From Medicago truncatula (Eukaryota > Streptophyta > Magnoliopsida > Fabales > Fabaceae), in contig NC_053044.1 of NCBI RefSeq assembly GCF_003473485.1, positions 31,810,091 through 31,874,090 of the forward strand: a stretch of DNA of 64,000 nt, read 5' to 3'. Both the position numbers and the translations under genes were made by a program. The notes beneath the pieces are model-generated. The model did no database searches. It was not told where the DNA came from and saw only the letters and a program-made list of their open reading frames with translations. Shown one piece after another: positions 9,966 through 22,552 of this stretch (positions are counted from its first letter, which is position 1; each line of letters begins with the position of its first letter).

Positions 9966-12810
9966 ATGATTGATCAGTATAAACATCAACACCTTCGAAT
10001 TGGATCAGTTTCTCCTGAACAAATAAGTGCTTGGGCAAAAAAAATCCTACCTAATGGAGAAATTGTTGGAGAGGTAACAAAACCCTATACTCTTCATTAC
10101 AAAACCAATAAGCCTGAAAAAGATGGATTATTTTGTGAACGAATTTTTGGGCCTATAAAAAGTGGGATTTGTGCTTGTGGAAATTATCGAGTAATCGGAG
10201 ATAAAAAAGACCAACCCAAATTTTGTGAACAATGCGGAGTAGAATTTGTTGATTCTCGGGTACGTAGGTATCAAATGGGGTATATAAAACTAGCATGTCC
10301 AGTAACCCATGTATGGTATTTGAAACGTCTTCCTAGTTATATTGCGAGCCTTTTAGATAAACCTCTTAAAGAATTAGAAGGTCTAGTATACTGCGATGTG
10401 TGATTTGATAAAAATTCTTATTGTACAGATTTCAAATGAGAAACTGTCATTCCATTCAATTAAATTGGAATGTCCTCTATCTGGCATGTCTCTTGGGATG
10501 AGTAACATGAAGCTCAGAATTCATGGGTGTATTGAATACTCCCAAATCAATAAGGGAATTGGTCTATGGTCAATTCAGTAACAAATAAATATTTATTTAT
10601 AACCGTACGTACCTTGTGAAAAAAAAAAAATTATTTTTTTGTGGAATTAATTATTTCATCTCTTTTTTTTTTAAGAACTTAAATTAAGTTCAAAGAATAA
10701 AATATAATATATCATGATTGCCGAAGTCTATCTATCGCATATAGGCTTAAAGACATCGTGGCATAACCGTCGAGGTGACGTCTTGACCTAAAAGATCAAA
10801 TGGTATGATACATAGACAAAGAAATCTCTTATGAATTCGAGGATATTCCTTTTTTTATTAAAAAGTATATTTTAAAGGATTCTTCGTTCGAAGGGAGGTA
10901 GACTACTCAAGAATTTTACATTGAATTTCTGTCGTAATTTCGAATTGCATAAAGAATTCAGAAACAAAGAAGAATGTATCAATGAAATGTTGCTTCGTCT
11001 GTATTGATAACTTGAGTAAAGAGTAAACCTTTTTTATTTTAGATTTAGAGGTTTTCAAAAATTTGAAAACGGAAACCACTTTCTTTATCTTTATTGTGTG
11101 TAAATACTTTAGCCGGATGAGAGGAAACCCTCACGTCCGATTTTCAAAGGGGGAGATCCATCTTATTGGATCCTATCCAAATTTTTCGTTTGCTAGGCCC
11201 GTAGTTAAAAAACCTACTTTCTTACGATTACGAGGTTCATTCGAATACGAAATCCAATCTTGGAAATACAGTATCCCACTCTTTTTTGCTACTCAAGGTT
11301 TCGATACATTTCGAAATAGAGAAATTTCTAGTGGAGCAGGTGCTATACGAGAACAATTAGTTGATTTGGATTTAAGAATTATTATGGATTCTTCGTTGGT
11401 AGAATGGAAAGAATTAGGAGAAGAGGGATCCGCCGACAATGAAAATGAAAATGAATGGGAAGATCGAAAAGTAGGAAGAAGAAAGAATTTTTTGGTTCGA
11501 CGCATGGAATTAGTTAAGCACTTTATCCGAACAAATATAGAACCAGAATGGATGGTTTTATCTCTCTTACCAGTTCTTCCTCCCGAATTGAGACCAATTA
11601 TTCAAATAGATGGAGGGAAACTAATGAGTTCGGATATTAATGAACTCTATAGAAGAGTTATCTATCGGAACAATACTCTTATTGACCTATTAACAACAAG
11701 TAGATCTACACCAGGGGAATTAGTAATGTGTCAAGAAAAATTGGTACAAGAAGCCGTGGATACACTCCTTGATAATGGAATCCGCGGACAACCAATGAGG
11801 GACGGTCATAATAAAGTTTACAAATCGTTTTCAGATATAATTGAGGGCAAAGAGGGAAGATTTCGAGAGACTCTGCTTGGAAAACGAGTTGATTATTCGG
11901 GGCGTTCTGTTATTGTCGTAGGTCCATCACTTTCATTACATCGATGTGGATTGCCCCGCGAAATAGCAATAGAGCTATTTCAGACATTTCTAATTCGTGG
12001 TTTAATTCGAAAACATTTTGCTTCGAACATAGGAGTTGCTAAGAGTAAAATACGGGAAAAAGAACCGATTGTATGGGAAATACTTCAAGAAGTTATGCGG
12101 GGGCATCCAGTATTGCTGAATAGAGCGCCTACTTTGCATAGATTGGGCATACAGGCATTTCAACCTATTTTAGTAGAAGGACGTGCTATTTGTTTACATC
12201 CATTAGTGTGTAAGGGATTCAATGCAGACTTTGATGGGGATCAAATGGCTGTTCATGTGCCTTTATCTTTGGAGGCTCAAGCAGAAGCTCGTTTACTTAT
12301 GTTTTCTCATACAAACCTCTTGTCTCCGGCTATTGGGGATCCCATTTCCGTACCAACTCAAGATATGCTTATAGGACTTTACGTATTAACTAGCGGAAAT
12401 CGTCGAGGTATTTGTGCAAACAGGTATAATCCGTTTAATTGCCGAAATTCTAAAAATGAAAAAATTAGCAATAATAACTCTAAGTATATGAAAAAAAAGA
12501 ACCCTTTTTTTGCAATTCCTATGATGCAATTGGAGCTTATCGACAGAAAAGAATAAATTTAGATAGTCCTTTTTGGCTCCGGTGGCGAATAGATCAATGC
12601 ATTATGTCTTCAAGAGAAGTTCCTATCGAAGTTCACTATGAATCTTTTGGTACCTATTATGAAATTTATGGGCATTATTTAGTAATAAGAAGTATAAAAA
12701 AAGAAATTCGTTGTATATACATTAGAACCACTGTTGGTCATATTTCTTTTTATCGAGAAATTGAAGAAGCTATACAAGGTTTTTCTCGAGCCTATTCATA
12801 TGGTATCTAA
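9966..12810 (+). pseudogene. rpoC1: Plastid rpoC1 (RNA polymerase beta' subunit), nuclear copy 1
   Basis: Exon 1 is 9966-10397 (144 codons, ending YCD) and exon 2 is 11183-12810, separated by an unspliced plastid group II intron. The N-terminal zinc-binding cysteines (C-X-C, then C-X2-C) and the catalytic NADFDGD loop at about residues 491-497 are unchanged, so transfer is recent. One base is missing from an A-run (8 A at 12491-12498, 9 A in copy 2), which shifts the last quarter of exon 2. Retention of intron and neighbours shows DNA-level transfer. With no nuclear promoter or transit peptide, and with a group II intron, it should not make the plastid subunit. Confidence 0.95.
10398..11182 (+). 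other. rpoC1 group II intron, nuclear copy 1
   Basis: The 785-base intron starts GTGTG and ends AT, as plastid group II introns do. A domain-V-like hairpin (AGCCGGATGAG...GAAA...CTCACGTCCGAT) lies at about 11112-11146, near the 3' end where it belongs. It carries no maturase. In nuclear RNA this intron is not expected to splice. Confidence 0.85.
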
Positions 12811-12997
12811 TCATATAGATGGTTAGTGTTGATATCCAAGCTAGGTAAATTTATGTTATGATACTGGCGTAAATTCAGGTCAACTAGCATCTTTTCTATT
12901 TTCTACGTGAATAAACATAAAGAAAAGGAAGTTTTCCAATCATTCACTCAAATTCATTGTCGAACCGAATCCCACTGAGTGGAATATGGAGGTACTT
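12811..12997 (+). other. Plastid rpoC1-rpoC2 spacer, nuclear copy 1
   Basis: Short AT-rich spacer between the rpoC1 stop and the rpoC2 start, in the order found in plastid genomes. Repeated at 20627-20813. Confidence 0.85.
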
Positions 12998-13027
12998 ATG
13001 GCAGAACGGGCCAATCTAGTCTTTCAC
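12998..13027 (+). pseudogene. rpoC2: First 10 codons of plastid rpoC2 and duplication join, copy 1
   Basis: The reading MAERANLVFH is the start of plastid rpoC2 (beta'' subunit). The last bases, TCTTTCAC (13020-13027), are also present in the copia gag at 5203-5210, and copia sequence continues from there. The join therefore lies in an 8-base microhomology. Confidence 0.9.
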
Positions 13028-14736
13028 TTTCTTCCATGCTTAGTGCGCATGATAGAAAGAGTCGAGCTTTGGAGTTTAGAAGTACTTTTTCTTTATCTTC
13101 CTTTGACCATGATGCTTCTGGTGTGAGTGTATCCACCTTTGTTGTTGCATCAGTTGTCATAGGTATATGTTCTCCATTTGTGATTATTTTCCACATATCC
13201 ACGTCTTGGGATCTGAGGAATAGTTTCATTTTTCCTTTCCAGAAATAATAGTTCTTTCCATTGAAGAATGGTGGTCTTGTGCATGATAGACCTTCTGGTA
13301 TGTACTTTTCTTTTGACATTGCCTTCTTCCTGAATCTTTTCCTCCAACACTTGTTAGGTGTTTTTGTAGAGCCCGGGCTCTGATACCAATTAAAGTAGCA
13401 ATAAACGTCACAAGAAAGGGGGGGTTTGAATTGTGACCCTTTTAAAAATTATTCCTGAAACTTAAGTTTAGATTTATATACTCAAGAATAATCTTGGTGT
13501 ATGTTAGCTTAACAAGATTAGAGTATATAACAATTAATTGAATTTAGAACAGAACATTCTGAAGACTGATTATAAACAGAATGAGAAAAATGATGTTAAG
13601 TTAAAAGATTATTTTAGCAAGGACCAGAATGTTCTGGAGATTAATAAAATAATGTGTGTGTGTGTTGTGTAACTTTAAATAAAGAGAGAGATAGAGATAG
13701 AGAGAGAGAGAGAGAAGAATAACACAGGAGAGTTATCCTGGTTCACCAAACCCGGCTACTTCCAGTCCCCACACCTCGTGTGAGATTATCCACTATAGTT
13801 TTCTTGCTAACAGAAACTTCTGACTAGCACTACAATATCTTGATCACACCAGATCAGTCCGTAACCTCTGTATTATCAACCTCAGCAGGCTTATACAATT
13901 CTTTGCACACTAGCAAAAGAAAGGTTGGAATTTTCTATCTCAAAACTATTAAGCCCAATAGACTTTGAGAAATACAACACTCTTTGTATGAAGAGATTTG
14001 TTTTGGATCGAATAAATACTCAAATCTTTGTTTGAGTTTTACAAGAGGCAAATTCAAGAGAGATGATCCAAGAGATATAGTGAGAGAGCTTGGAATTTGC
14101 TTTGTTTGTGAAGAGCTTTGTTTGTAGTGATGATTTTCACTTTGAGAGATATTAGCTTGCAAAACTCTTGCTTATGACCTTCAAAGGCCCTTGTATTTAT
14201 AGGTGAGGAGTGTCTTGGTACCAAGGGAGAAAATAGAGCTGTTGGACACGTTTTTGATAGCTGTCCAAAGTCTCAATTGATTTCTCTTTTCTTCTTTAAA
14301 ATAGCCAGAACGTTCTCAGAATGTTCTTTCTGATTTGCCTGACTTAGAAAGCACTGTTGCTTTGCTTGCGCATGAGATAACCAGCTGTGATGAGCTGTAT
14401 AACTTGCAGCCCACTTCTGATGATGTCATGTCCTTTTGCTCTAGTGATGTCATGCTTAAGTAAGCCATGTGATCTTATCCATTTAATGGGCTTTACTTTT
14501 TCAAATGGGCTTAAAGCTTTTCTTATGGCCCAATAGACATAATCAGCCAAGCTTTCTTGCTGTGCAGACTTGTTCGCTTTTGATGTACTGTTCCATTTTC
14601 ATCGTTTTCGCCAGAACGTTCTCAATTCATTCTCATGAAACAAATTCTCACAAAAACGAATTAGTAGATAACAAGATTAAATAAATATAATATGTTTGTA
14701 ATCTTTAAAACATCAAATAAGGATTTTGTCTCAACA
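13021..14736 (-). mobile_element. Copia fossil fragment, copy 2: gag start, primer site, LTR
   Basis: Minus-strand copy of the gag start (ATG at 13319), the primer-binding site (13377-13388) and the LTR ending at 14736. It begins at the plastid join. It arrived as part of the segmental duplication, not by its own transposition. Confidence 0.85.
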
Positions 14737-15414
14737 ACTTTGTCCTCCGCACGATTTATTAGGAGCTTTGTCCTCCGCACGTTTAAAGTATATTAATACT
14801 TATGATGACGATTGGTACCACATGCATATAAGGAGTCTAAGAGCATTGTCGCATTGTCGTGTCTAAGATGCTATGTTGTTGATGATGATTGAATATGTGA
14901 TTACGTGATAATTGTTTATCAAATATGCAAAGTTGTTTAAGATTGAATATGATGTTAATGTTAATTTATGATTCGAATTACATTGATTAATATTATTTTG
15001 TTATGAAATCTCACCCCTTCTGCTTGAAAATGTTGCCCTTCGTATGGGTAACTTGCAGGTGATCGTGCTTAGTGTGCAGTTTGCCGTTGTGAGTGGCCTT
15101 GCCTCGCTGTGTCGTCTAGGTCGCTCTGATACGTAACGGGATGGGGTTTTATGTTATGCATGCTTCATTCTCTTACGTAACTAATATGTTATTTTTATAA
15201 TATTATCAATTATGATTTGAAATATTTTGATGGGGCCTGCGTGCCGAAACGTTTTATGGATTATGATATAATTTCCGCTGCAATGTTTAAGTTATTTGGT
15301 TAAATTATTATTTAACTGTTTTGGATTATGTTATATGTGATATCCCGTTGTTTACGATGCTTACTCTGATAAATGTTTTAAGAAATTTTTATATTGGGAA
15401 AACGGAGTGTTACA
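14737..15414 (+). mobile_element. Ty3/gypsy LTR remnant, copy 2
   Basis: Same sequence as the remnant at 6923-7600, ending 'ggagtgttaca'. Carried along in segment 2. Confidence 0.6.
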
Positions 15415-16374
15415 GAAACTCCCCCTATAAATACCGCATTCCTCATTCACAATTTCTCATTCATAACGAAGTGGTTCAAGAGGAATGCAGTCACTATGCA
15501 TCTAGGGAGGATTCTCTCTCTTCACTCCAAATTTTTCTAGAGTATTTTTATTTCTTTTATAATTTCTCTTTAGTTACCATGGGTAACTAAATCTTTTTAG
15601 GCTTGGGTTCTAAGATTAACCTCTATTCTGGTTGTTGGATAATTTATGTAAAGTCTTTATTTTAGTTATTTATCTTTATGCTACTAGTTTTACTGTTGTT
15701 GCGTAAGATTTGTCTACTAAAGCATAATCTACTTAGAATAATTGAACGTGAGTTAACTGTTAATTAATTCCAACAAAATGAATAGAGATGATTCAAATTA
15801 TGTTCAATATTTAAGCTAACTGTGTCCTCTATTTAAATTAATTGTTATATATTATAAACCTGATATAGCATAGCCTATATAGGGCTCACATGAAGCGATC
15901 ACAATCGATAAAACTATATTCTATAGCTAACGGTTGATCCTACAATACGCTCAATCAATGCAAAAATATGTTGTCACCTATTGGGTTCATATTTCTATAA
16001 ATAACTTTGCCACGGCCAAACAGTATTATTTCTCTTTTGTGTTTTTTTCTTTTTATATCATGAAAGGTCAAAATAATGGATATTTGTTAAAATAAAATAG
16101 CATGAATCCTTATCATTGATGAGTTTTTTATATGACCTCCTTACTAAGCATGATAAAGAAACAAATTGAACACATTGATGCATTTAAGAGATATTTAATA
16201 ATTATTCTAATTTTAAAAAGTATCTATAATATACATAAAGAAAACTACCTCCTTTCAACACTTTTGGGTTGAATTTTTCTTTCTAAAAATGTCATCAATT
16301 TTCAATACAAATAATACATATAATAAATAGACAAGAATAAATTTAAATATTAAAAAAACGTAACAAATACGATA

Positions 16375-16419
<45 letters not shown>

Positions 16420-16771
16420 TTTTTTTTTCTTTATCATTTAAAAAGTGTAACAAACTAAATGAGTATATTTATATTTAATTTTTTCCAATTACATCTTTAA
16501 ACAACTTTTTCTATAATAAAGATTGTTGTTGGTGTTATTGAAATAAATAATCATGTTTAATTTGGTTTGTTATACCTAGAAAGCAACAAAAATTTATATT
16601 TTTAGTTTTAATCAAAATCAAAATTTCATAAAAAAAAAAATATAATTCATAATTTTCAAATTTTAACGCGGTAAAAAGAGTGAAAATACGGGCACGTAAG
16701 TGCCCATCTTTACGCTAATTTTTATAATTGCATAAGTGACTTTTTAGCTGATGAAACGATATCATAATCTT
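15415..16771 (+). promoter_or_regulatory. NCR upstream region, copy 2
   Basis: Matches 7601-8959, including the conserved upstream blocks and the (TA)n(TG)n tract (about 16378-16420), whose length differs from copy 1. A TATAAAT box follows at 16772-16778. Confidence 0.55.
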
Positions 16772-16821
16772 TATAAATTGTAAAACCACATTCTATTTGT
16801 TATATGCAAAAGGCGAGAAAT

Positions 16822-17125
16822 ATGGCTAAACTTGTCAAGCTTGTTTATGTTATAATTGTGTTTTATACCCTATTTCTTGTTGCAACGGAAATTGTTTGTG
16901 AGCTAATTTTTCATACTCTTGAAATTTCCTTTTATTTCTTTTTATCTCGTTTTAGTAACATTATTTTGTTCTTTTTCCTTCAATACAGCGGGTATTCCTT
17001 GTAACGATGATGTTGATTGTCCACAGACTCTGTGTGAACAGTTAATTGCCGACTTCAAGTATATGATAGATTTTAAGTCGGAGTGTGTTTCCCGTATGTG
17101 TGCATGTACCGGAAGTCCCGTTTAA
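16822..17125 (+). CDS. NCR peptide, tandem copy 2
   Basis: Exons 16822-16897 and 16989-17125 with a 91-base intron; the 70-residue product is identical to copy 1, with a 25-residue late-nodulin signal peptide and six cysteines (C-X5-C-X4-C-X16-C-X4-C-X1-C). TATA box, leader length and 3' flank are also the same, so this copy should be expressed like copy 1 if the shared upstream region holds the promoter. Plastid DNA begins 545 bases past the stop codon. Confidence 0.9.
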
Positions 17126-17669
17126 GCTGCACTGGTGGTTGGTTTTGGTTCAAAATGGAACAATGAAAAATACCTTTAATATTGGGTTGCTTATATATTT
17201 TCACCATAGATGTGGAAATCATAATAGGCTATTAATAAAATTATAAATTATACATGTGGCCTTTAAATATCTTTTCTACGTACCCTTGTTATTAATTAAT
17301 TACTAAAATCAAAAGAAATTTCCTTCTCAATTACATGTCGTTGAGTTTTCCACCTAGATATGTGTTGTATTTTTTTATCTTATTAAAATAACATAAAATC
17401 TTATTTACTCTCAATCAAAATCAATCTAGAATATAAGGGTGTCTCTATGTACTTCTCTAGGTGTGTGTTTAATTGTTTTTTTTGTTGCATATATGCAAAT
17501 ATCAAGTCATAAAAACATGTTTTACCTTAATAAACACAACCAGGTGTTACTAAAAAAATATAATCATAAAAACCTATAATGAAATATAGATATACAAATC
17601 AAGGATAGAGGGAAAAGAAATATCTTCAAATAATAGATGGAAAATAGTGTTTTATTTCTTTCTTCATTA
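17126..17669 (+). other. 3' flank of NCR copy 2
   Basis: No gene; same AT-rich flank as 9314-9855, with a few one-base homopolymer differences. Confidence 0.6.
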
Positions 17670-17753
17670 CGAGAACTACGATCTTTGGCTCTGGAACTGA
17701 ATCATTTCCTTGTATCTGAGAAAGACTTCCAGATTCAAAGGAAGGAAGTTTAA
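17670..17753 (+). pseudogene. rpoB: Plastid rpoB 3' end, nuclear copy 2
   Basis: Same 27 codons and stop as at 9856-9939, joined to nuclear DNA at the same base, showing both plastid pieces descend from one capture event. Confidence 0.92.
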
Positions 17754-17779
17754 TTGGACTGAATCAGAAATTTTATTCT

Positions 17780-20626
17780 ATGATTGATCAGTATAAACAT
17801 CAACACCTTCGAATTGGATCAGTTTCTCCTGAACAAATAAGTGCTTGGGCAAAAAAAATCCTACCTAATGGAGAAATTGTTGGAGAGGTAACAAAACCCT
17901 ATACTCTTCATTACAAAACCAATAAGCCTGAAAAAGATGGATTATTTTGTGAACGAATTTTTGGGCCTATAAAAAGTGGGATTTGTGCTTGTGGAAATTA
18001 TCGAGTAATCGGAGATAAAAAAGACCAACCCAAATTTTGTGAACAATGCGGAGTAGAATTTGTTGATTCTCGGGTACGTAGGTATCAAATGGGGTATATA
18101 AAACTAGCATGTCCAGTAACCCATGTATGGTATTTGAAACGTCTTCCTAGTTATATTGCGAGCCTTTTAGATAAACCTCTTAAAGAATTAGAAGGTCTAG
18201 TATACTGCGATGTGTGATTTGATAAAAATTCTTATTGTACAGATTTCAAATGAGAAACTGTCATTCCATTCAATTAAATTGGAATGTCCTCTATCTGGCA
18301 TGTCTCTTGGGATGAGTAACATGAAGCTCAGAATTCATGGGTGTATTGAATACTCCCAAATCAATAAGGGAATTGGTCTATGGTCAATTCAGTAACAAAT
18401 AAATATTTATTTATAACCGTACGTACCTTGTGAAAAAAAAAAAATTATTTTTTTGTGGAATTAATTATTTCATCTCTTTTTTTTTTAAGAACTTAAATTA
18501 AGTTCAAAGAATAAAATATAATATATCATGATTGCCGAAGTCTATCTATCGCATATAGGCTTAAAGACATCGTGGCATAACCGTCGAGGTGACGTCTTGA
18601 CCTAAAAGATCAAATGGTATGATACATAGACAAAGAAATCTCTTATGAATTCGAGGATATTCCTTTTTTTTATTAAAAAGTATATTTTAAAGGATTCTTC
18701 GTTCGAAGGGAGGTAGACTACTCAAGAATTTTACATTGAATTTCTGTCGTAATTTCGAATTGCATAAAGAATTCAGAAACAAAGAAGAATGTATCAATGA
18801 AATGTTGCTTCGTCTGTATTGATAACTTGAGTAAAGAGTAAACCTTTTTTATTTTAGATTTAGAGGTTTTCAAAAATTTGAAAACGGAAACCACTTTCTT
18901 TATCTTTATTGTGTGTAAATACTTTAGCCGGATGAGAGGAAACCCTCACGTCCGATTTTCAAAGGGGGAGATCCATCTTATTGGATCCTATCCAAATTTT
19001 TCGTTTGCTAGGCCCGTAGTTAAAAAACCTACTTTCTTACGATTACGAGGTTCATTCGAATACGAAATCCAATCTTGGAAATACAGTATCCCACTCTTTT
19101 TTGCTACTCAAGGTTTCGATACATTTCGAAATAGAGAAATTTCTAGTGGAGCAGGTGCTATACGAGAACAATTAGTTGATTTGGATTTAAGAATTATTAT
19201 GGATTCTTCGTTGGTAGAATGGAAAGAATTAGGAGAAGAGGGATCCGCCGACAATGAAAATGAAAATGAATGGGAAGATCGAAAAGTAGGAAGAAGAAAG
19301 AATTTTTTGGTTCGACGCATGGAATTAGTTAAGCACTTTATCCGAACAAATATAGAACCAGAATGGATGGTTTTATCTCTCTTACCAGTTCTTCCTCCCG
19401 AATTGAGACCAATTATTCAAATAGATGGAGGGAAACTAATGAGTTCGGATATTAATGAACTCTATAGAAGAGTTATCTATCGGAACAATACTCTTATTGA
19501 CCTATTAACAACAAGTAGATCTACACCAGGGGAATTAGTAATGTGTCAAGAAAAATTGGTACAAGAAGCCGTGGATACACTCCTTGATAATGGAATCCGC
19601 GGACAACCAATGAGGGACGGTCATAATAAAGTTTACAAATCGTTTTCAGATATAATTGAGGGCAAAGAGGGAAGATTTCGAGAGACTCTGCTTGGAAAAC
19701 GAGTTGATTATTCGGGGCGTTCTGTTATTGTCGTAGGTCCATCACTTTCATTACATCGATGTGGATTGCCCCGCGAAATAGCAATAGAGCTATTTCAGAC
19801 ATTTCTAATTCGTGGTTTAATTCGAAAACATTTTGCTTCGAACATAGGAGTTGCTAAGAGTAAAATACGGGAAAAAGAACCGATTGTATGGGAAATACTT
19901 CAAGAAGTTATGCGGGGGCATCCAGTATTGCTGAATAGAGCGCCTACTTTGCATAGATTGGGCATACAGGCATTTCAACCTATTTTAGTAGAAGGACGTG
20001 CTATTTGTTTACATCCATTAGTGTGTAAGGGATTCAATGCAGACTTTGATGGGGATCAAATGGCTGTTCATGTGCCTTTATCTTTGGAGGCTCAAGCAGA
20101 AGCTCGTTTACTTATGTTTTCTCATACAAACCTCTTGTCTCCGGCTATTGGGGATCCCATTTCCGTACCAACTCAAGATATGCTTATAGGACTTTACGTA
20201 TTAACTAGCGGAAATCGTCGAGGTATTTGTGCAAACAGGTATAATCCGTTTAATTGCCGAAATTCTAAAAATGAAAAAATTAGCAATAATAACTCTAAGT
20301 ATATGAAAAAAAAAGAACCCTTTTTTTGCAATTCCTATGATGCAATTGGAGCTTATCGACAGAAAAGAATAAATTTAGATAGTCCTTTTTGGCTCCGGTG
20401 GCGAATAGATCAATGCATTATGTCTTCAAGAGAAGTTCCTATCGAAGTTCACTATGAATCTTTTGGTACCTATTATGAAATTTATGGGCATTATTTAGTA
20501 ATAAGAAGTATAAAAAAAGAAATTCGTTGTATATACATTAGAACCACTGTTGGTCATATTTCTTTTTATCGAGAAATTGAAGAAGCTATACAAGGTTTTT
20601 CTCGAGCCTATTCATATGGTATCTAA
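17780..20626 (+). pseudogene. rpoC1: Plastid rpoC1, nuclear copy 2, coding sequence intact
   Basis: Exon 1 is 17780-18211 and exon 2 is 18998-20626, together 686 codons plus stop, the normal plastid rpoC1 length, with no disruption. The NADFDGD catalytic loop, the zinc-binding cysteines and the normal C terminus (FSRAYSYGI) are all present. An open frame runs from inside the intron (18878) through exon 2, but that is only the exon with chance upstream codons. It is still listed as a pseudogene because nuclear rpoC1 lacks plastid transcription, group II splicing and a transit peptide. Intactness indicates very recent transfer. Confidence 0.95.
18212..18997 (+). other. rpoC1 group II intron, nuclear copy 2
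   Basis: 786 bases, GTGTG...AT ends, one base longer than copy 1 in a homopolymer. Domain-V-like hairpin near 18927-18961. Confidence 0.85.
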
Positions 20627-20813
20627 TCATATAGATGGTTAGTGTTGATATCCAAGCTAGGTAAATTTATGTTATGATACTGGCGTAAATTCAGGTCAAC
20701 TAGCATCTTTTCTATTTTCTACGTGAATAAACATAAAGAAAAGGAAGTTTTCCAATCATTCACTCAAATTCATTGTCGAACCGAATCCCACTGAGTGGAA
20801 TATGGAGGTACTT

Positions 20814-20843
20814 ATGGCAGAACGGGCCAATCTAGTCTTTCAC
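20814..20843 (+). pseudogene. rpoC2: First 10 codons of plastid rpoC2 and duplication join, copy 2
   Basis: Identical to 12998-13027, with the same join in TCTTTCAC into copia gag. Two identical joins mean the second arose by copying the first. Confidence 0.9.
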
Positions 20844-22552
20844 TTTCTTCCATGCTTAGTGCGCATGATAGAAAGAGTCGAGCTTTGGAGTTTAGAAGTA
20901 CTTTTTCTTTATCTTCCTTTGACCATGATGCTTCTGGTGTGAGTGTATCCACCTTTGTTGTTGCATCAGTTGTCATAGGTATATGTTCTCCATTTGTGAT
21001 TATTTTCCACATATCCACGTCTTGGGATCTGAGGAATAGTTTCATTTTTCCTTTCCAGAAATAATAGTTCTTTCCATTGAAGAATGGTGGTCTTGTGCAT
21101 GATAGACCTTCTGGTATGTACTTTTCTTTTGACATTGCCTTCTTCCTGAATCTTTTCCTCCAACACTTGTTAGGTGTTTTTGTAGAGCCCGGGCTCTGAT
21201 ACCAATTAAAGTAGCAATAAACGTCACAAGAAAGGGGGGGTTTGAATTGTGACCCTTTTAAAAATTATTCCTGAAACTTAAGTTTAGATTTATATACTCA
21301 AGAATAATCTTGGTGTATGTTAGCTTAACAAGATTAGAGTATATAACAATTAATTGAATTTAGAACAGAACATTCTGAAGACTGATTATAAACAGAATGA
21401 GAAAAATGATGTTAAGTTAAAAGATTATTTTAGCAAGGACCAGAATGTTCTGGAGATTAATAAAATAATGTGTGTGTGTGTTGTGTAACTTTAAATAAAG
21501 AGAGAGATAGAGATAGAGAGAGAGAGAGAGAAGAATAACACAGGAGAGTTATCCTGGTTCACCAAACCCGGCTACTTCCAGTCCCCACACCTCGTGTGAG
21601 ATTATCCACTATAGTTTTCTTGCTAACAGAAACTTCTGACTAGCACTACAATATCTTGATCACACCAGATCAGTCCGTAACCTCTGTATTATCAACCTCA
21701 GCAGGCTTATACAATTCTTTGCACACTAGCAAAAGAAAGGTTGGAATTTTCTATCTCAAAACTATTAAGCCCAATAGACTTTGAGAAATACAACACTCTT
21801 TGTATGAAGAGATTTGTTTTGGATCGAATAAATACTCAAATCTTTGTTTGAGTTTTACAAGAGGCAAATTCAAGAGAGATGATCCAAGAGATATAGTGAG
21901 AGAGCTTGGAATTTGCTTTGTTTGTGAAGAGCTTTGTTTGTAGTGATGATTTTCACTTTGAGAGATATTAGCTTGCAAAACTCTTGCTTATGACCTTCAA
22001 AGGCCCTTGTATTTATAGGTGAGGAGTGTCTTGGTACCAAGGGAGAAAATAGAGCTGTTGGACACGTTTTTGATAGCTGTCCAAAGTCTCAATTGATTTC
22101 TCTTTTCTTCTTTAAAATAGCCAGAACGTTCTCAGAATGTTCTTTCTGATTTGCCTGACTTAGAAAGCACTGTTGCTTTGCTTGCGCATGAGATAACCAG
22201 CTGTGATGAGCTGTATAACTTGCAGCCCACTTCTGATGATGTCATGTCCTTTTGCTCTAGTGATGTCATGCTTAAGTAAGCCATGTGATCTTATCCATTT
22301 AATGGGCTTTACTTTTTCAAATGGGCTTAAAGCTTTTCTTATGGCCCAATAGACATAATCAGCCAAGCTTTCTTGCTGTGCAGACTTGTTCGCTTTTGAT
22401 GTACTGTTCCATTTTCATCGTTTTCGCCAGAACGTTCTCAATTCATTCTCATGAAACAAATTCTCACAAAAACGAATTAGTAGATAACAAGATTAAATAA
22501 ATATAATATGTTTGTAATCTTTAAAACATCAAATAAGGATTTTGTCTCAACA
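20837..22552 (-). mobile_element. Copia fossil fragment, copy 3: gag start, primer site, LTR
   Basis: Same content as 13021-14736: gag start (ATG at 21135), primer-binding site 21193-21204, LTR to 22552. Part of the duplicated segment. Confidence 0.85.

Larger units (their letters stand above)
13021..17669 (+). repeat. Tandem segment, copy 2
   Basis: Second copy of the 4.65-kb segment, 7817 bases after copy 1. It is bounded on the left by plastid rpoC2 and on the right by plastid rpoB. Several homopolymer lengths match copy 3 and not copy 1, for instance 7 T versus 6 T near 17370. Confidence 0.92.

Noticed and set aside
16255-16437. Minus-strand open frame rich in Ile/Tyr (also at 24071 and 29207)
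   Set aside because: It is the (TA)n(TG)n microsatellite read as protein.
9966-20626. rpoC1 as a functional nuclear gene for an RNA polymerase subunit
   Set aside because: It carries an unspliced group II intron and plastid neighbours, lacks a transit peptide and has a near-identical neighbour copy with a shift; it fits a plastid-derived insert.
18878-20626. A 582-residue open frame starting inside the intron
   Set aside because: The first 40 codons are intron sequence; only the part from 18998 is rpoC1 exon 2.
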